From contig NBAY01000006.1 of assembly GCA_002794775.1 (NCBI GenBank), positions 372,001 to 436,000 of the forward strand: a DNA stretch of 64,000 nt, in the 5' to 3' direction. Source of the stretch: Porodaedalea pini (taxonomy: Eukaryota; Basidiomycota; Agaricomycetes; Hymenochaetales; Hymenochaetaceae). Shown here piece after piece: positions 1-14,737 of the stretch (the stretch's first letter is position 1; the number at the start of each line of letters is the position of its first letter). The translations under genes were made by a program, and so were the position numbers. The notes beneath the pieces are model-generated. The model made no database searches. It was not told where the DNA came from and saw only the letters and a list, made by a program, of their open reading frames with translations.

Positions 1-296
1 GAAGGTATTTAGTAAATTGCGATGCAGAAGCATGTTGGGCTATTCCTCGAGCGGTTTGGATCACGAAAATAAGCTTTGAGGCGGTAGGCGAGCTCACGTC
101 CATTGAGGAAGGAGGCAAGTTGCGAACGGCGCGTCGACGCGTCTTGGCTCGTGACCTAAGTCTTATTCGCACGGTAGGTCCTGCCAGCAAGGCATTTCAA
201 TTCACAACGTGTAGTCAACTTCAGCTCGACCTTCGAAACAGTGTCCGTCGTCGCCACCGTAGACGCTGGCGAAGGTTTTCACTGTCATTCTTCGCC

Positions 297-1246
297 ATGG
301 CGTCCATCCTTGCGCCCGTTCTTTACCTTGTGATCGTCGTTGGTGGCCTTGGCGTATTCAGCTCCTTGTACCGCAAACGTTCTGCGAGTACGTGTCATCC
401 CATTCTACCTTTGCTTCAGTGAATGACTTAATATCCATCGTTCCACAGGCAAAGAAATTGAGCCTTTTTTTCCCTCTCATCCGGAGCGTGATGCATATAT
501 CACGCTCCTCCAAATGACCAATCCACCTGCGCCCGACTCGCTCCTCAAGGCTGCGCTCATACAACGTGCATGCGCTGACGTGCGGCGCGTCATCCGTTTA
601 CGAGAGGACAAGCCCGCAGCACAGGCTCTCCTCCAGAAGGGGTCTGTAGGCGACGACCTATGGAATGCAATCCTCGCCGCAGAGAAGGAGGCTGAGGCGG
701 AAATTCTGGAGGTCATGCATGAGGCGAACAGTTTTATGCACGGGTGGGGGCAGTTTATCTTCAACAGCGCAGGCGAGATGGTCCAGAATGAGAGAGTACG
801 GAAGATGCTGGAGGAATACCCGAAGATGCGAGCGGAAGCCGGTAAGCCAAATATTTTACGCCAAGCGGCATTTTTCTAACTTTGGCTGCTCAGAAGCCAA
901 GTATGGTGTGAAGAAGAAGCGACCAGCAGTCGGGAATGCGTCTTCTGTCAAAGTTGAATCTACTGCCCCAAGGCCGAACGGTCGCCTACACCCCAACTTC
1001 CTTCCGAGTCGGCTCCCCAGAAGCAGCGAACACCAACCTCAGCGTCAAATGGCAGGTTAGCACCTCCAAATGTTGGAACAGATGGCGAGAGTATTGCGTC
1101 AATGAGCGATGGTGAACTGGTGTCGGCACCCTCGAGCCCAGGAAAGCCATCAAAGAAATCCGTGTGTGCCATTTAAATTACTGCTATGGCGCGATCTATA
1201 GACTGACCTTTCGCCACAGGGTAAGAAAGGCAAGAAACGGAAGTAA
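297..1246 (+). CDS. SEC66: Sec66/Sec71-like subunit of the ER Sec62/63 translocon complex
   Basis: Sec66 is a small ER membrane subunit of the Sec63 complex, which assists post-translational protein import. The protein has about 236-240 residues. A single hydrophobic segment lies at residues 4-22 (LAPVLYLVIVVGGLGVFSS). The conserved cytosolic domain follows, with KEIEPFFPSHPERDAY, the helix LKAALIQRACADVRRVI and the block SFMHGWGQFIF. It ends in a Lys-rich tail. The ATG at 297 is chosen because it directly precedes the membrane segment. Introns: 388-448, 842-893, 953 to about 1020 (weak GTTGAA donor, needed to keep frame; an acceptor at 1008 also fits) and 1162-1219. The last exon encodes GKKGKKRK and the TAA. 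The family is clear; the third intron is the least certain part. It is convergent with the deubiquitinase gene downstream. Confidence 0.9.
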
Positions 1247-1595
1247 ATCAACACTCTCTCTTTCCAATTTCCTTGTTTCTACATCGTACTCTATTATCCT
1301 AGCATCCTGTATGGTAAAGCAGCCGAGGCACTCAAAATACTTAGTTGTCGGACAGTATTCAACGATCCTCCGACCTACCTGTGATACTCTTGGTCCTGAA
1401 CCCATGCAGACATGTCTGCACAGAGGAATGGAAAAGTGAAAATAGGTGGTAATAGCAAAAGTACAGGAGAATAATAAGGCAGCGTCACAATGTATAATGA
1501 TCCCGTGAGCATATAATACGAAATGAGTCGATTATGTTCGTGTTGGCGCATTCATCAGGAATTCCTGAGTAAGTGTAGGGTTGTACAGGCACTCA
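1247..1595. other. Convergent intergenic stretch
   Basis: This holds the 3' untranslated ends of SEC66 and of the deubiquitinase gene. No coding pattern, RNA gene or repeat is visible. Confidence 0.6.
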
Positions 1596-5904
<4,309 letters not shown>

Positions 5905-6282
5905 GGGGTCGGACTTAAGGAGAATATTAAGTAAAGAAAGGAGGATTAAATATTCAGTATCACGGTCGGTCAAGATGCATGCATGCAGCCGTACGCGTCT
6001 GAACGATGACGCAGCCGCAAGACACTCACCATGATGCCTTATCACGAACCGTCTGGACACCCGAGCAGGTAAGTCTATGCCGATATTCGAACGCCGACGT
6101 TCGCTCTGAGTATCGCCGAGAGCGTGTTAGGCGATGTGGACGTTAGAGCACGGCGGTTGTAGATTGTGGATGGAACGGTAAGCACTGCCCGTGACAATCA
6201 GCCCACATCGTGGGAAAGTGACCCTCCGAGTCAGCACAAAGTCATCGCCTGCAGCTCAAGTCCTTTCGCAACTCCCCTTTGC
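5905..6282. promoter_or_regulatory. Upstream region of the deubiquitinase gene
   Basis: Non-coding stretch 5' of the deubiquitinase ATG, presumed to hold its promoter and 5' leader. No distinct TATA or other motif can be named with confidence. Confidence 0.4.
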
Positions 6283-6696
6283 TCAATTATTGCATCTGAA
6301 TGCACGAGGTTCCAACGCTGAAATCATACGAACTCGCGATATTGCTTGTCGTATCATACTGCTGAGCTTTCTCCTTTCTCTTCGCTGCACACGATCCTTA
6401 AATCTCTCGACAGGGAGGGTTTCATCGCCTTCCAACAGCCTTTCAGCTGCTCTACTGTCGTTGAATGAGTCAAAATCGTGTAAGAGCAAATCGTTTCAGG
6501 TTCGTCGCGCGATATGGGTCTCGTCTTGGGTCTCATACTGCCGGGATGAAAGTCCCCGTTCTGTACGATCAAAGCCTTGGCCATTCAAGACAGTCCAAGT
6601 CCATTGCTAGACTTCCCTTGGTCCTTGTCTCAAGTGGTCAGGGTGTACATGATTTGCATGGTCTTGTTTTTTCTTCTTTTCTTTCTTACCATCCAT
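6283..6696 (-). CDS. Possible small hypothetical gene, frame broken or spliced
   Basis: On the minus strand an ATG at 6696 opens a Lys-rich peptide (MDGKKEKKKKQDHANH) ending at a TAG near 6609. A second block starting near 6560 reads GDFHPGSMRPKTRPISRDEP. A third, in another frame, reads FDSFNDSRAAERLLEGDE and VERFKDRVQRRERRKL down to a stop at 6283-6285. Each block has plausible coding composition, but no single set of good splice sites joins all three. It may be a small three-exon gene, a frameshifted gene or chance. No family is recognised. It lies between the deubiquitinase promoter and the 3' end of the SPX-RING gene. Confidence 0.3.
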
Positions 6697-6941
6697 GAGT
6701 ACTACTTCGCAAAATATGTGTTTATATACATGTGTACAGGTAGTTATTTATGCTAGCCTTCGGAACTTTAGTGAAACCTGACACACTTTGCCTTTTCATC
6801 GAGCATCAAGGGATTCTTGGCATCAGCAAGACAAATAGGAGGAAGTGAGGAAAGTACTAGTGAGGTCTGAGTACATTAATATTGAAATACAACAATAAAA
6901 ATACATCCAATTTGTAAAAGCCCAGATAAGTGAATGCGGCT

Positions 6942-9051
6942 TCACGCAACCACACAACCCTGGTCGGGTATCCCAAGCTCCTCCAGCTGCTCCTGTGCAG
7001 CCTCCTTCTCGTTCTGCTTCAGCTTCTTCGCAGACTCTCGCGGGAACCAGTCCTGCATGAAGTTGAGCATCGCCCAGTCGACGTTAGCTATTCGTGAAGC
7101 AAGACTACTATAAGCGACCGAAATGTTGGCATGAGAGAATAGACTTACTGCGATCAGCCTTGAGGACAGTCGGCGCGCGACAGCAAGGACAGTGATCTTG
7201 TCCGCGTTTCTGCATTTTGACCAAACATCTGACAAACCAAGCTATAAGTCGCACGAATCTTCAAATCAATAAGAGCCATACCGAACGCAGAACAAGTGCC
7301 CGCAACTGAGGCGGATCGGCTTGAACGCAATGCTAGTGCAGATCAGACAAGAATAGTCATCCAAGTGCGGGATGATGGGCAGCAAAGTCTCGCCAATAGT
7401 TTGGACGAGGAGATGCGGAAGCGACGTCGCAGACGTCGGAATGAGCGTAAGAATGTCCGCATACGTAACACCCGGCTGTTCTTTCCGGAGTAAAGAGAAG
7501 ACTTGTGAATTGACCTGGAGGGTCGCCGAAGACGCGTTCAGACCAGGTATCGGAAACGGAAGAGCAGTACGCTTTGCATGTTTTTTGAGTATCTTACGTG
7601 CTGCCTCTGCATTGGCGAACTGAAACTGCATGACCAAATCAAGATCCACATATCATGAGGTTAACTAGTAAGCACACCTTCTTTAAATTGACGATTAAGA
7701 CATTGAGCTGTAAGAAATTCTCCAGTGCATCCCTACTGTCTTTCAAACTGAGTTTCCGCCTGTCGTTTAAGCCTCGTCCTGTCACTTGTTCTGCAAAGAG
7801 GGAGAGGCGTCTTTCTGTCTCTGAAATATCTCGCTCACCCCTATCTCGCTCATTCAAGCTCTCAAAGACCTCCGCTTCCACATACAACTGAAAGATCTCC
7901 CTCCATGCATACAGATCACTCTTGCTCTTTCCTCCCGGAACGAAAGAGCTAGAGAACGGGGAGATCAGCGGTGCGCGCACAGACTGCGGATCGCTATACG
8001 ATGAAAGGGGCTGAAAGCCTCGGGGAAGAGCAGATCGTGGTCGCGCCGTACGTGAAATCGAACGGGCAAGTGTTTCGAGGTTTTTGACAAAATTGGACCG
8101 GACGAAAAGAAGATGAGAAGAGAGGGATTGGAGTGCCGTATACAAAAGCTCGAAGAAGGCCGTATCAGATGCCAATGGAATAATAAGTTCATGGGTCCCA
8201 TCAGCGGATATTAGCATCCTGTGGAATGATGAGACAATTTAAATGACTAGATTACATCTACTCACCGTTTGCGCACAAGCTCAACAGGATGTATCATAGG
8301 CGGCAGATTATCATCATTATCAAGTTGATTAACTCCTCTCGTAACATCAAACTCGGCTGCCGACTCGCCTTCCGTCTCTTCAGCACTTGAGTTCTTCTGC
8401 AAAGTCCAGATCAAGCTCTGCCCGGGTCGAGCAACTATCGGCTTCGAAACGAGTAGCATATCCTCATCGTGAGAATCATGTACATCAGATTTCTCATTAA
8501 ACGTTTTCGCATCTACTGGAGATGATGGAGTGGAATCCGGCTTGTCGAGAAATATATTTACTCGAGCTGTCGGGGTCAGACTTCGAGGATGATCCTCGAC
8601 ATCAGTCCGAGCGACTCCATTTCCTTTCGACGTTCTAACCCATATCCTCAGTTGAGGCTGGAGGTGCTCTCCGTCGTGAACTACTTCGTATACTGCTTTA
8701 GTCGTCGGTGGCCGAGAACTCTGACCATCGTCGTCACCCAGGACCTCGCAGCAAGTCAGCTCGCCGGGCCGTTCTCCAAGCGCACGCTGTTTCCCCTTAT
8801 CGTTTCCTGATGATGTTGCTTCGCTCGGCTGAAGGAGAGTTTGCAACACGGACGGGCTAAGACCGAGTGATGCGAGCTCATTGACAACCTTGTTTATAAG
8901 TTTCTTGAGCTGACACGCGCGCAGCTGGATCAGCTTCTGTGGCAGTTTCAGAAAGTCGGGTAGTACCTACCTGCCGATATTCAATAGCATTTTCCTGTAG
9001 TTCTTGCGGAAGTGTTAATAGGAGCTGAGAGTATGCTTTACTGAAATGCAT
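6942..9051 (-). CDS. SPX domain and RING finger protein (predicted E3 ubiquitin ligase)
   Basis: SPX domains bind inositol pyrophosphates and report phosphate status; RING fingers recruit ubiquitin-conjugating enzymes. The ATG at 9051 is chosen because MHFSKAYSQLLLTLP is the canonical SPX start, although the frame is open further upstream. LKKLINKVVNEL carries the Lys cluster of the SPX ligand site. A long acidic and Ser-rich insertion (8270-8850) splits the SPX region before the second half (FFELLYTALQSLSSHLLFV). A C3HC4 RING follows near 7140-7390: CLICTSIAFKPIRLSCGHLFC, then an exon with HCPCCRAPTVLKADR. The C-terminus is Lys/Glu-rich and ends GCVVA. It resembles fungal RING-14-like proteins. 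The ligase role is inferred from domain content. Confidence 0.85.
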
Positions 9052-9819
9052 GAATTCAAGGAGCGTAAAGAGCTCCATTCGGTGAGTCATTTACGTGACA
9101 CGCACGTGCACTGATTTATTTGTGGATGTATCATTGTATGTAAGTCCATTCCCTAGAACGGAAGGGTGCTATTTATAAGAAACAGCAGTGCAACAACTAC
9201 TACTACACAAGAACAAGCTGAAATCGAGGTGAATGTAGGGGGTTGTAACTAAACAGAAAAGATGGAGTGAGCGTTAAAGGCAAGGGTGCCAACGATGGAG
9301 GAAACCTAGAATAATACCATAGAAATAGGAAGAGAGAAGGCTAGAATTCCTCAATAGGTACTATTCCAGAAGTAATGAGGAGATGGTCTCTGACATGTCC
9401 GACTTGCGTTCTCCGGCATTCCCGGGAGAATTTATACATCAGACAGTCAAATCGTCAACGTGTTTGAATTCGACGAATCGCAACATAAATATAAGACGTA
9501 ACCACTTTACCGCTAAGCCCTAGTAATCTATGTAGCCCTCAAGAAGTTATTCTTGCAGGCGGTTCATTCTCGAGAAGAAAAGGCCTGAGAAGCCACGCAG
9601 ACCTGAGATAACGGAGTACATAGCTTGCACGAGTCGAAACAAAACAAGCCGGGACCTGCGGACCTTATTAAACCCGCGAAGTAAACATAATCCGACCGGT
9701 ATCGCGAGCCCCTAGTGCCTACATACCCTCATTTGATCGCCAACTCACCCTTCGTCCTCGTTTACGTGGAATAACGCCGAGTTCATCATTTTTTCATAAT
9801 CGCGCTGAGATGGAAGATG
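9052..9819. other. Intergenic stretch without a recognised gene
   Basis: Upstream region of the SPX-RING gene. No long ORF. A weakly tRNA-like stretch near 9465-9530 was examined and rejected. Otherwise featureless. Confidence 0.5.
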
Positions 9820-10553
9820 CTAGGAATAGCGGCGATAGCCTGAAGGGGCTGTCTGAAAGTTCTGGTTGTAAGGCGGCGCCGTCAACTTTCCGCACAAATC
9901 GCCGGGCGCATTAACAGCGGGCATTGAATCGAGCAGGTCCGATGGACCCGAAGCGGCGTGATAGATCTGGCTGAGGACATCATGTGCACCATTTACACTA
10001 TCGGCAGCATTGTTGTGCATCCCGTACTCGATTGTACGTCCAAGGCCGTCCCTCGTCAAAATTCCTTCGTGAACAGCTGCTGTCGCTTGAGGGTACGTGG
10101 GCCGTAAGTCCTGCCGATGACTGGCTGTGGTGCCAGGGTGTGTAGAAGGTCTTATGCCCTCCAAATTCGGCAGTAAGTCAGCCTGGTATACGCTTCGGGT
10201 TGGAAAGATGTCTGGCAGTTGGTACTCGAAGCCGAATGGGCTAGGTCCTCGGGTATGGTAGTGTGACGCTTGATAACGGACGCTATGAAAGCATCTATAT
10301 CCAAGGGAGCTTTTGGAGAGTTTGCAATGTATCCAATTCCTACGGGAGAGGCATTTGCTTGCGAAAATGAGCCTTCGTTCCAAGGAATTTGCTCATACTG
10401 CCGAACAGCTCTCGACGAATAATCGCTCGGTATGTATGCAAGCGACGAGGCGGGCATCTCGTTTCTAACTCCCAGGCCCGGAACCGTGCTAACCTGGAAT
10501 GGAGGTGGAATTGCGGGGCTTGAGTCGCTAGTGAGGAGTGAGTCCAGGCGTAC
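9820..10553 (-). CDS. Hypothetical protein, frame shift within the gene
   Basis: An open frame runs from an apparent acceptor near 10553 (VRLDSLLTSDSSPAIPPP) through an ATG at 10457 (MPASSLAYIPSDYSS) to a stop near 10152. A second frame, offset by two bases, is open from 10383 to 9820 and reads PFGFEYQLPDIFPTR then SVNGAHDVLSQIYHAA, ending GYRRYS. The two frames overlap, so a spliced intron or an indel must join them; none of the GT..AG pairs I tried restores frame. The composition (Ser, Pro, Gln, Tyr) resembles the disordered part of a fungal regulator, but no domain is recognised. It could be a decayed gene. It is divergent from the fragment starting near 10608. Confidence 0.35.
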
Positions 10554-10607
10554 CTGAGACCTAATCTTTAGTTATCTAGATCTTACCCATTTCTGATTTC
10601 ATTCTGA

Positions 10608-10980
10608 CCTATTGTCAGAGGAGCCGAGTGTACGCTACGAGCGGGTGTCGCCTTCACAGACTTGCAGGAGATCAAGTGGGAGATTACACCTTCAACCATC
10701 TTCGCCTACATCATTTGGTAAGTATATCTGCATACTTTAAGCCGAGAGTGCAACTCGCCGTCTCCTTTGGCTTACTTCTGTCAGGGATTGCCGGACAAGA
10801 CGAAAGATTCTTGGTCTGGCACCGCCTGCAAATTTGATTGCCATCCGACCTCACGAGCGGTTCACACTTTCATGGAAATCAGTACAAAAAGGACCGCAAG
10901 AGTACAGATGTATCGAGATAGACTCGTTCGCTTACTTTCTTCTTCATCCAAGAGCACATACCACAAGCTCGTCGTTGTAA
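10608..10980 (+). CDS. Hypothetical two-exon gene fragment, start not found
   Basis: Two exons joined by a good 67-nt intron (10718-10784, GTAAGT..TGTCAG) give one continuous frame. It reads TDLQEIKWEITPSTIFAYII, then DCRTRRKILGLAPPANLIAI and FTLSWKSVQKGPQEYRCIE, ending TSSSL and TAA at 10978-10980. The alternating hydrophobic pattern suggests a small beta-rich domain. The frame is open back to 10608, where a TGA blocks it, and no ATG lies in that stretch. The 5' exon is therefore missing, unrecognised or lost. The family is not recognised; it resembles small conserved hypothetical proteins of Agaricomycetes only in style. Confidence 0.45.
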
Positions 10981-12085
10981 CCTGGCCCTTGTCACCAGAT
11001 TGGAGGTCGATAGCTCCATAACGAAATGATACACCACTTGGGTGTAGTAGCAACAGCGAAAGGCATACGAGAGGAGAGCGCAAAAAGGAAGGAGGCAGAC
11101 AGAAAAAAGATTAGATGATGGGGGAAAGCGTGAATATTTAGGCATTTTATGCGTTCCGGCGCACCTAGATTATTACCCGTTGCAGATTGCACTCTACATA
11201 TCATGTGTATTTTTGTCGGGCGGCGCCCTTCCTCAAGGCAACGGCGTGTATCACAGATAACTTTTGGTCCTAGGCCGAAAAAGGAGGAATTATTGCCCCT
11301 GTGGATACTCTTCTAACCCAATCGCCAAATCGGAACAGATCGCGAGGACCTCGTTATAGGCAAGAACACATACCACGTTCATATCCCCTCCTAAAACGGA
11401 GCTAGGAATAATATATTACAACGCCGATGCTCCTTTAGCCCGGCACTAAGTAGCTATAAGCTTTGCCAAGGAGTTTCAAAGTCCGGCGACCCATGGTCTG
11501 ATCAACAGTGAATCATGATGCAAGGCAGGGGCGCGGAGATCCGGAGGACGCGCTCTTTTCGCCCTTTGAGAGTACAGAAAACTGTCGGCGAACTGGAAAG
11601 TGTTCGTCTTGAAAGTCCCTGTTCAAGACCGAGTCATGCTTCGTGTACAAGTCACCCGAATGTGTGAATATACTCATGATGACAACAGGCCGGACTAGCT
11701 TCAAGGATACCGAGCCGAAGAGAACGAGTACGCGAATTTCAACCTTTCAAACGAGCCACAGTATCACTGAACACTAATAGTTGATAGAGTTGATAGCCTT
11801 TTTCCCCAGGCACCATCGTCTGCATGTCCCTTTTCGTCCATTATTCCTGATGCTGACCCGTATCGCCAGGATAGCGAAAGATGCCATATGATTAACTCAA
11901 ATTCTGGAGCTCCTAAACTCCTCCCATGCGCGTATTACCACGTCCAGAAGCTCTGCACAGGAAGCCCAAGCTCTTCCTCTTCTTTCTTCGCCCCGTTTCA
12001 CGGACGCATTCACTGTACTTGAACGTTGATCGAAACAAGTGCCGTACACGCAATTTATATGGTGACCGCCGCGAATGGAGGGGGC
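10981..12085. other. Gene-poor stretch
   Basis: Only short ORFs without coding character occur here. No RNA gene is seen. It leads into the dispersed repeat copy at 12086. Confidence 0.5.
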
Positions 12086-12490
12086 TGTCAGCTATGGTTG
12101 GTAGACAGTCTATGCAAATATGTCAATGAGTGGCATACAGGGTAGATAGGTCGGTGACATACATACTTGAGGATCCGAGAAACCCTGCGGGATCACATCG
12201 AGGCACTAGGTAGATGGCAAACACTTGGTAGCAGATGGAAGTGGAGATCTTTAACAGGCGCGGATGGCAGGCAGTATATAAGAAACCGAAAGTATAAGTA
12301 TACCTAAGGGTATGTGCACGACCCAAGTACGAGCAAGGAGGTATAGGTGTAAGGGAGAGGATGCTCGAAACCACTAGGTGGTGGTGGAAGGAGAGAAAGT
12401 TGCTGGAGGACGAAGCAGACGAGGGGACGTCATTGTGTATGCTGTCGGTCCCGTTTGCAACTCTGAGTCCGACTTCCCAAAACGACCTGA
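12086..12490. repeat. Dispersed repeat, module C copy 1
   Basis: This block is a diverged direct copy of 52525-52960. Shared words include TCTATGCAAA followed by TGAGTGGCAT, ACATACATAC..TGAGG, GGTGGTGGT(A/G)G(A/G)AGAG, GACGAAG..GAGGGGAC and TTTGCAACTC.GAC, in the same order and at similar spacing. There is no transposase ORF. The copy at 52.5 kb sits inside a composite inverted-repeat element; here the flanking modules A and B are not visible. Confidence 0.75.
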
Positions 12491-13386
12491 GGGTAGCATT
12501 GGTCAGTCTTCGGGACAGCTAGGACCAAGGTCAACGCGCAGTACATGCTTGCTAAAGCACAGTGGATATGACGGTGTACAAATGACACGCGTGATGCACG
12601 ATGCAACTTTAAACAATAATAAGAGTCGACAGACAACATGAGAAGCAAATAGGTCCCGTTCAGATAGTCGTACATGTCCGCCGTTTTGAGCTCTGTCAGA
12701 GATTAAATAATGTTCTTGCAGCTCAGTAGCAGAATATGAGTTGATGCGAGTTTCCATTGTCAGCGCTGTAAAACGAATTTTCAAGGCGGCCTTAAGATGA
12801 ACTGCAATCGAATTTGCTGTGCAGCCATGAATTTAGGGAGCTAGATTGCTCATCCACAAATCCATAACGACACCGCAACTCTGAGGCCGTATGCACAAAG
12901 CTCGCGATTGCTTTTGGCAGTCAGGTCGATTCGCTCATAAAAGCCGAGCTCCAACTAGTACAGCAGAAGTCTAAGTCAGAGCCAGCTCTACTAACTTGAT
13001 GAGAAAGTATGCTCATACTGAGACGAGCACGAGCATAGCTGTTGAGAGGACACAGCACTGAGTTAGTCGTGGTTATGAGTACGACACTTGTTTGGAGGGA
13101 ACAGCGCGGTCTTATGCCTCTCAAACCCGACGACGTGCACAGCACGCTCGCTAAAGCAATAAAGGAAGTTTGTGGAACTCTGGTGTTGCTAAGTTTCCTA
13201 GAAGACATTAGTCAGTCTCATTCCTCGTCTCTTCAGACTAGCAGCCAGCCAAGTCTGTGTTATGGTGAAAAAGGTGCAGATTGCCGTCGTGACTTAGTTC
13301 AATGTATAACGGTATCCCTTTGGTGAAAGAAATACGCGGTCTGCAAAGGAATTTGAAGACTAGATAGAGCGATTCGTAGCATAAGG
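12491..13386. other. Gene-poor stretch upstream of the PRCC gene 3' end
   Basis: A 94-codon plus-strand frame at 13042-13326 and an overlapping minus-strand frame at 12921-13208 are open, but neither has a recognisable domain. It could hold decayed coding or repeat sequence. Confidence 0.4.
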
Positions 13387-14737
13387 CTAAAACCCTAGAA
13401 AATGTAGAATCAGGTCTCGGGGACAACAACCTCTAATGAGACCACTTACCATACTTATTTCCCGCCTCTTTCCTGTTCCTCTTGCCCTGCGCAATCTTCT
13501 CCTCCATAGCTTCGCGGTTCATATATGCATCAGCAAGCAGTGAATGAAGCTGATGCCGTGACCTGGCCACTCCGCCCATCTTCGTCGGGTTCAACGCGAC
13601 CTTCGGCACTGGACGGTCGATCTCGCGACCCGCGCTCTGCGTGAGCGCCTTCTTCTCTTCGCGTACCGCCCGTGCTGCATCTGCAAGTGAAGCGGCACTG
13701 ATCTCCGTGGCATCTTCGCCGTTTGCACCCGCACCTTCGAAACCTTTTTGCCCGCGCTCGTATGCGCGGATCTGCGCCTCATACTCGCGCGTCCAGCGGT
13801 CGGAGTACGTCTTGTAGTATGCCGGGTCATGCATTGCCCATGAACCTGATGGGAGCTGGTAGTACCCTGGGTACGGATCGTCAATTTTGGGAGATGGTGG
13901 CCGGAATTCTTCAAATTTGGGAGCTGCGGAGATGGTTGCTGGGATGGATAGAGATGGTGCAGAGGAAGGATCGATAGAGGAAGCAGCTGATATCCGACTT
14001 GACGAGGATGATCCTGTAAGCACAGTCTGTGAGCTAATCGCGCCGTGCTATACTCCTGCACACATACCTAATGAGAAGAAGTCGACTGCAGGTACGTTTG
14101 GCACCGGGACGGTGCTTGAAGAGGGCTTGGACGTGGCGGGTGTCTGTGTCTTTGACTTGCCTTTCAGCAGCATTGAAGGTGGTATCATAGATGTAGTAGT
14201 ATCACCATCATCAGCCACAAGCTCCGGTGCACCATCCTCCGCGTCTGCAGCGACCTCTGCAGCGACCTCTGCAGCAGGAGGTTCTTCTTGTGCTTTGGAC
14301 CTCTGGGAAGCTACAGAGTACACGACCCCCGGCCTCCCTCCTCCAAGTACGCGTTGTGGAGTCGGAAGCTCTAGCATGCTCTTTTTCGGCGCGGGCAGCA
14401 TCGAGAGCAAGGACGAGGCGCCGCCTTTCCCGCCTCCCAATCTCGGCTTCTTCGCCGCAGGCATCTCATCCGTCAACTCGTCATCGTTCGCGTGCTTGTC
14501 GAGCTTTGGGAGCTCGACGACAATCTTCTTCGGTCCTACGGTCTTCTTTGTCTTTGGAGGTGGCAGAGCTGAACCCTTGGAGGATGACGGAGAGTTGACG
14601 GGAGGAGGGAGTGCGAGCTTGTTTGATGATCCCAGTGCTGCACCATCGGCGGAGGCTTGTTTCGCTTTCGCTGGTGTCGAGACTGAGGAGACGGATGATT
14701 CGTCCTCGCTGTCACTTTTGTAGTCGATCCATAGCAT
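13387..14737 (-). CDS. PRCC-domain protein (mitotic checkpoint MAD2B-interacting family)
   Basis: PRCC is a nuclear proline-rich protein linked to splicing and to MAD2B. The ATG at 14737 gives MLWIDYKSDSEDE, a common start of fungal members. A Pro/Ser/Lys-rich disordered region follows, with VVELPKLDKHANDDEL and the patch AAKKPRLGGG. After an intron near 14010-14060, the conserved C-terminal half reads DPYPGYYQLPSGSWAMHDP, YYKTYSDRWTREYEAQIRA and HQLHSLLADAYMNREAMEE, then KIAQGKRNRKEAGNKYG. The final intron removes GTAAGT..CTAG, so the last exon adds only GF and the TAG at 13387-13389, matching the family's KYGF ending. Function is inferred from the family. Confidence 0.88.

Noticed and set aside
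9440..9545. tRNA-like sequence (minus strand GGTAAAGTGGTTACG with a TTCAAA-like loop)
   Set aside because: The A- and B-box words are imperfect and no acceptor or anticodon stem can be folded.
13887..14723. 278-codon plus ORF rich in Ser/Gly/Ala opposite the PRCC gene
   Set aside because: Antisense to a gene with a clear family match and good splice sites.
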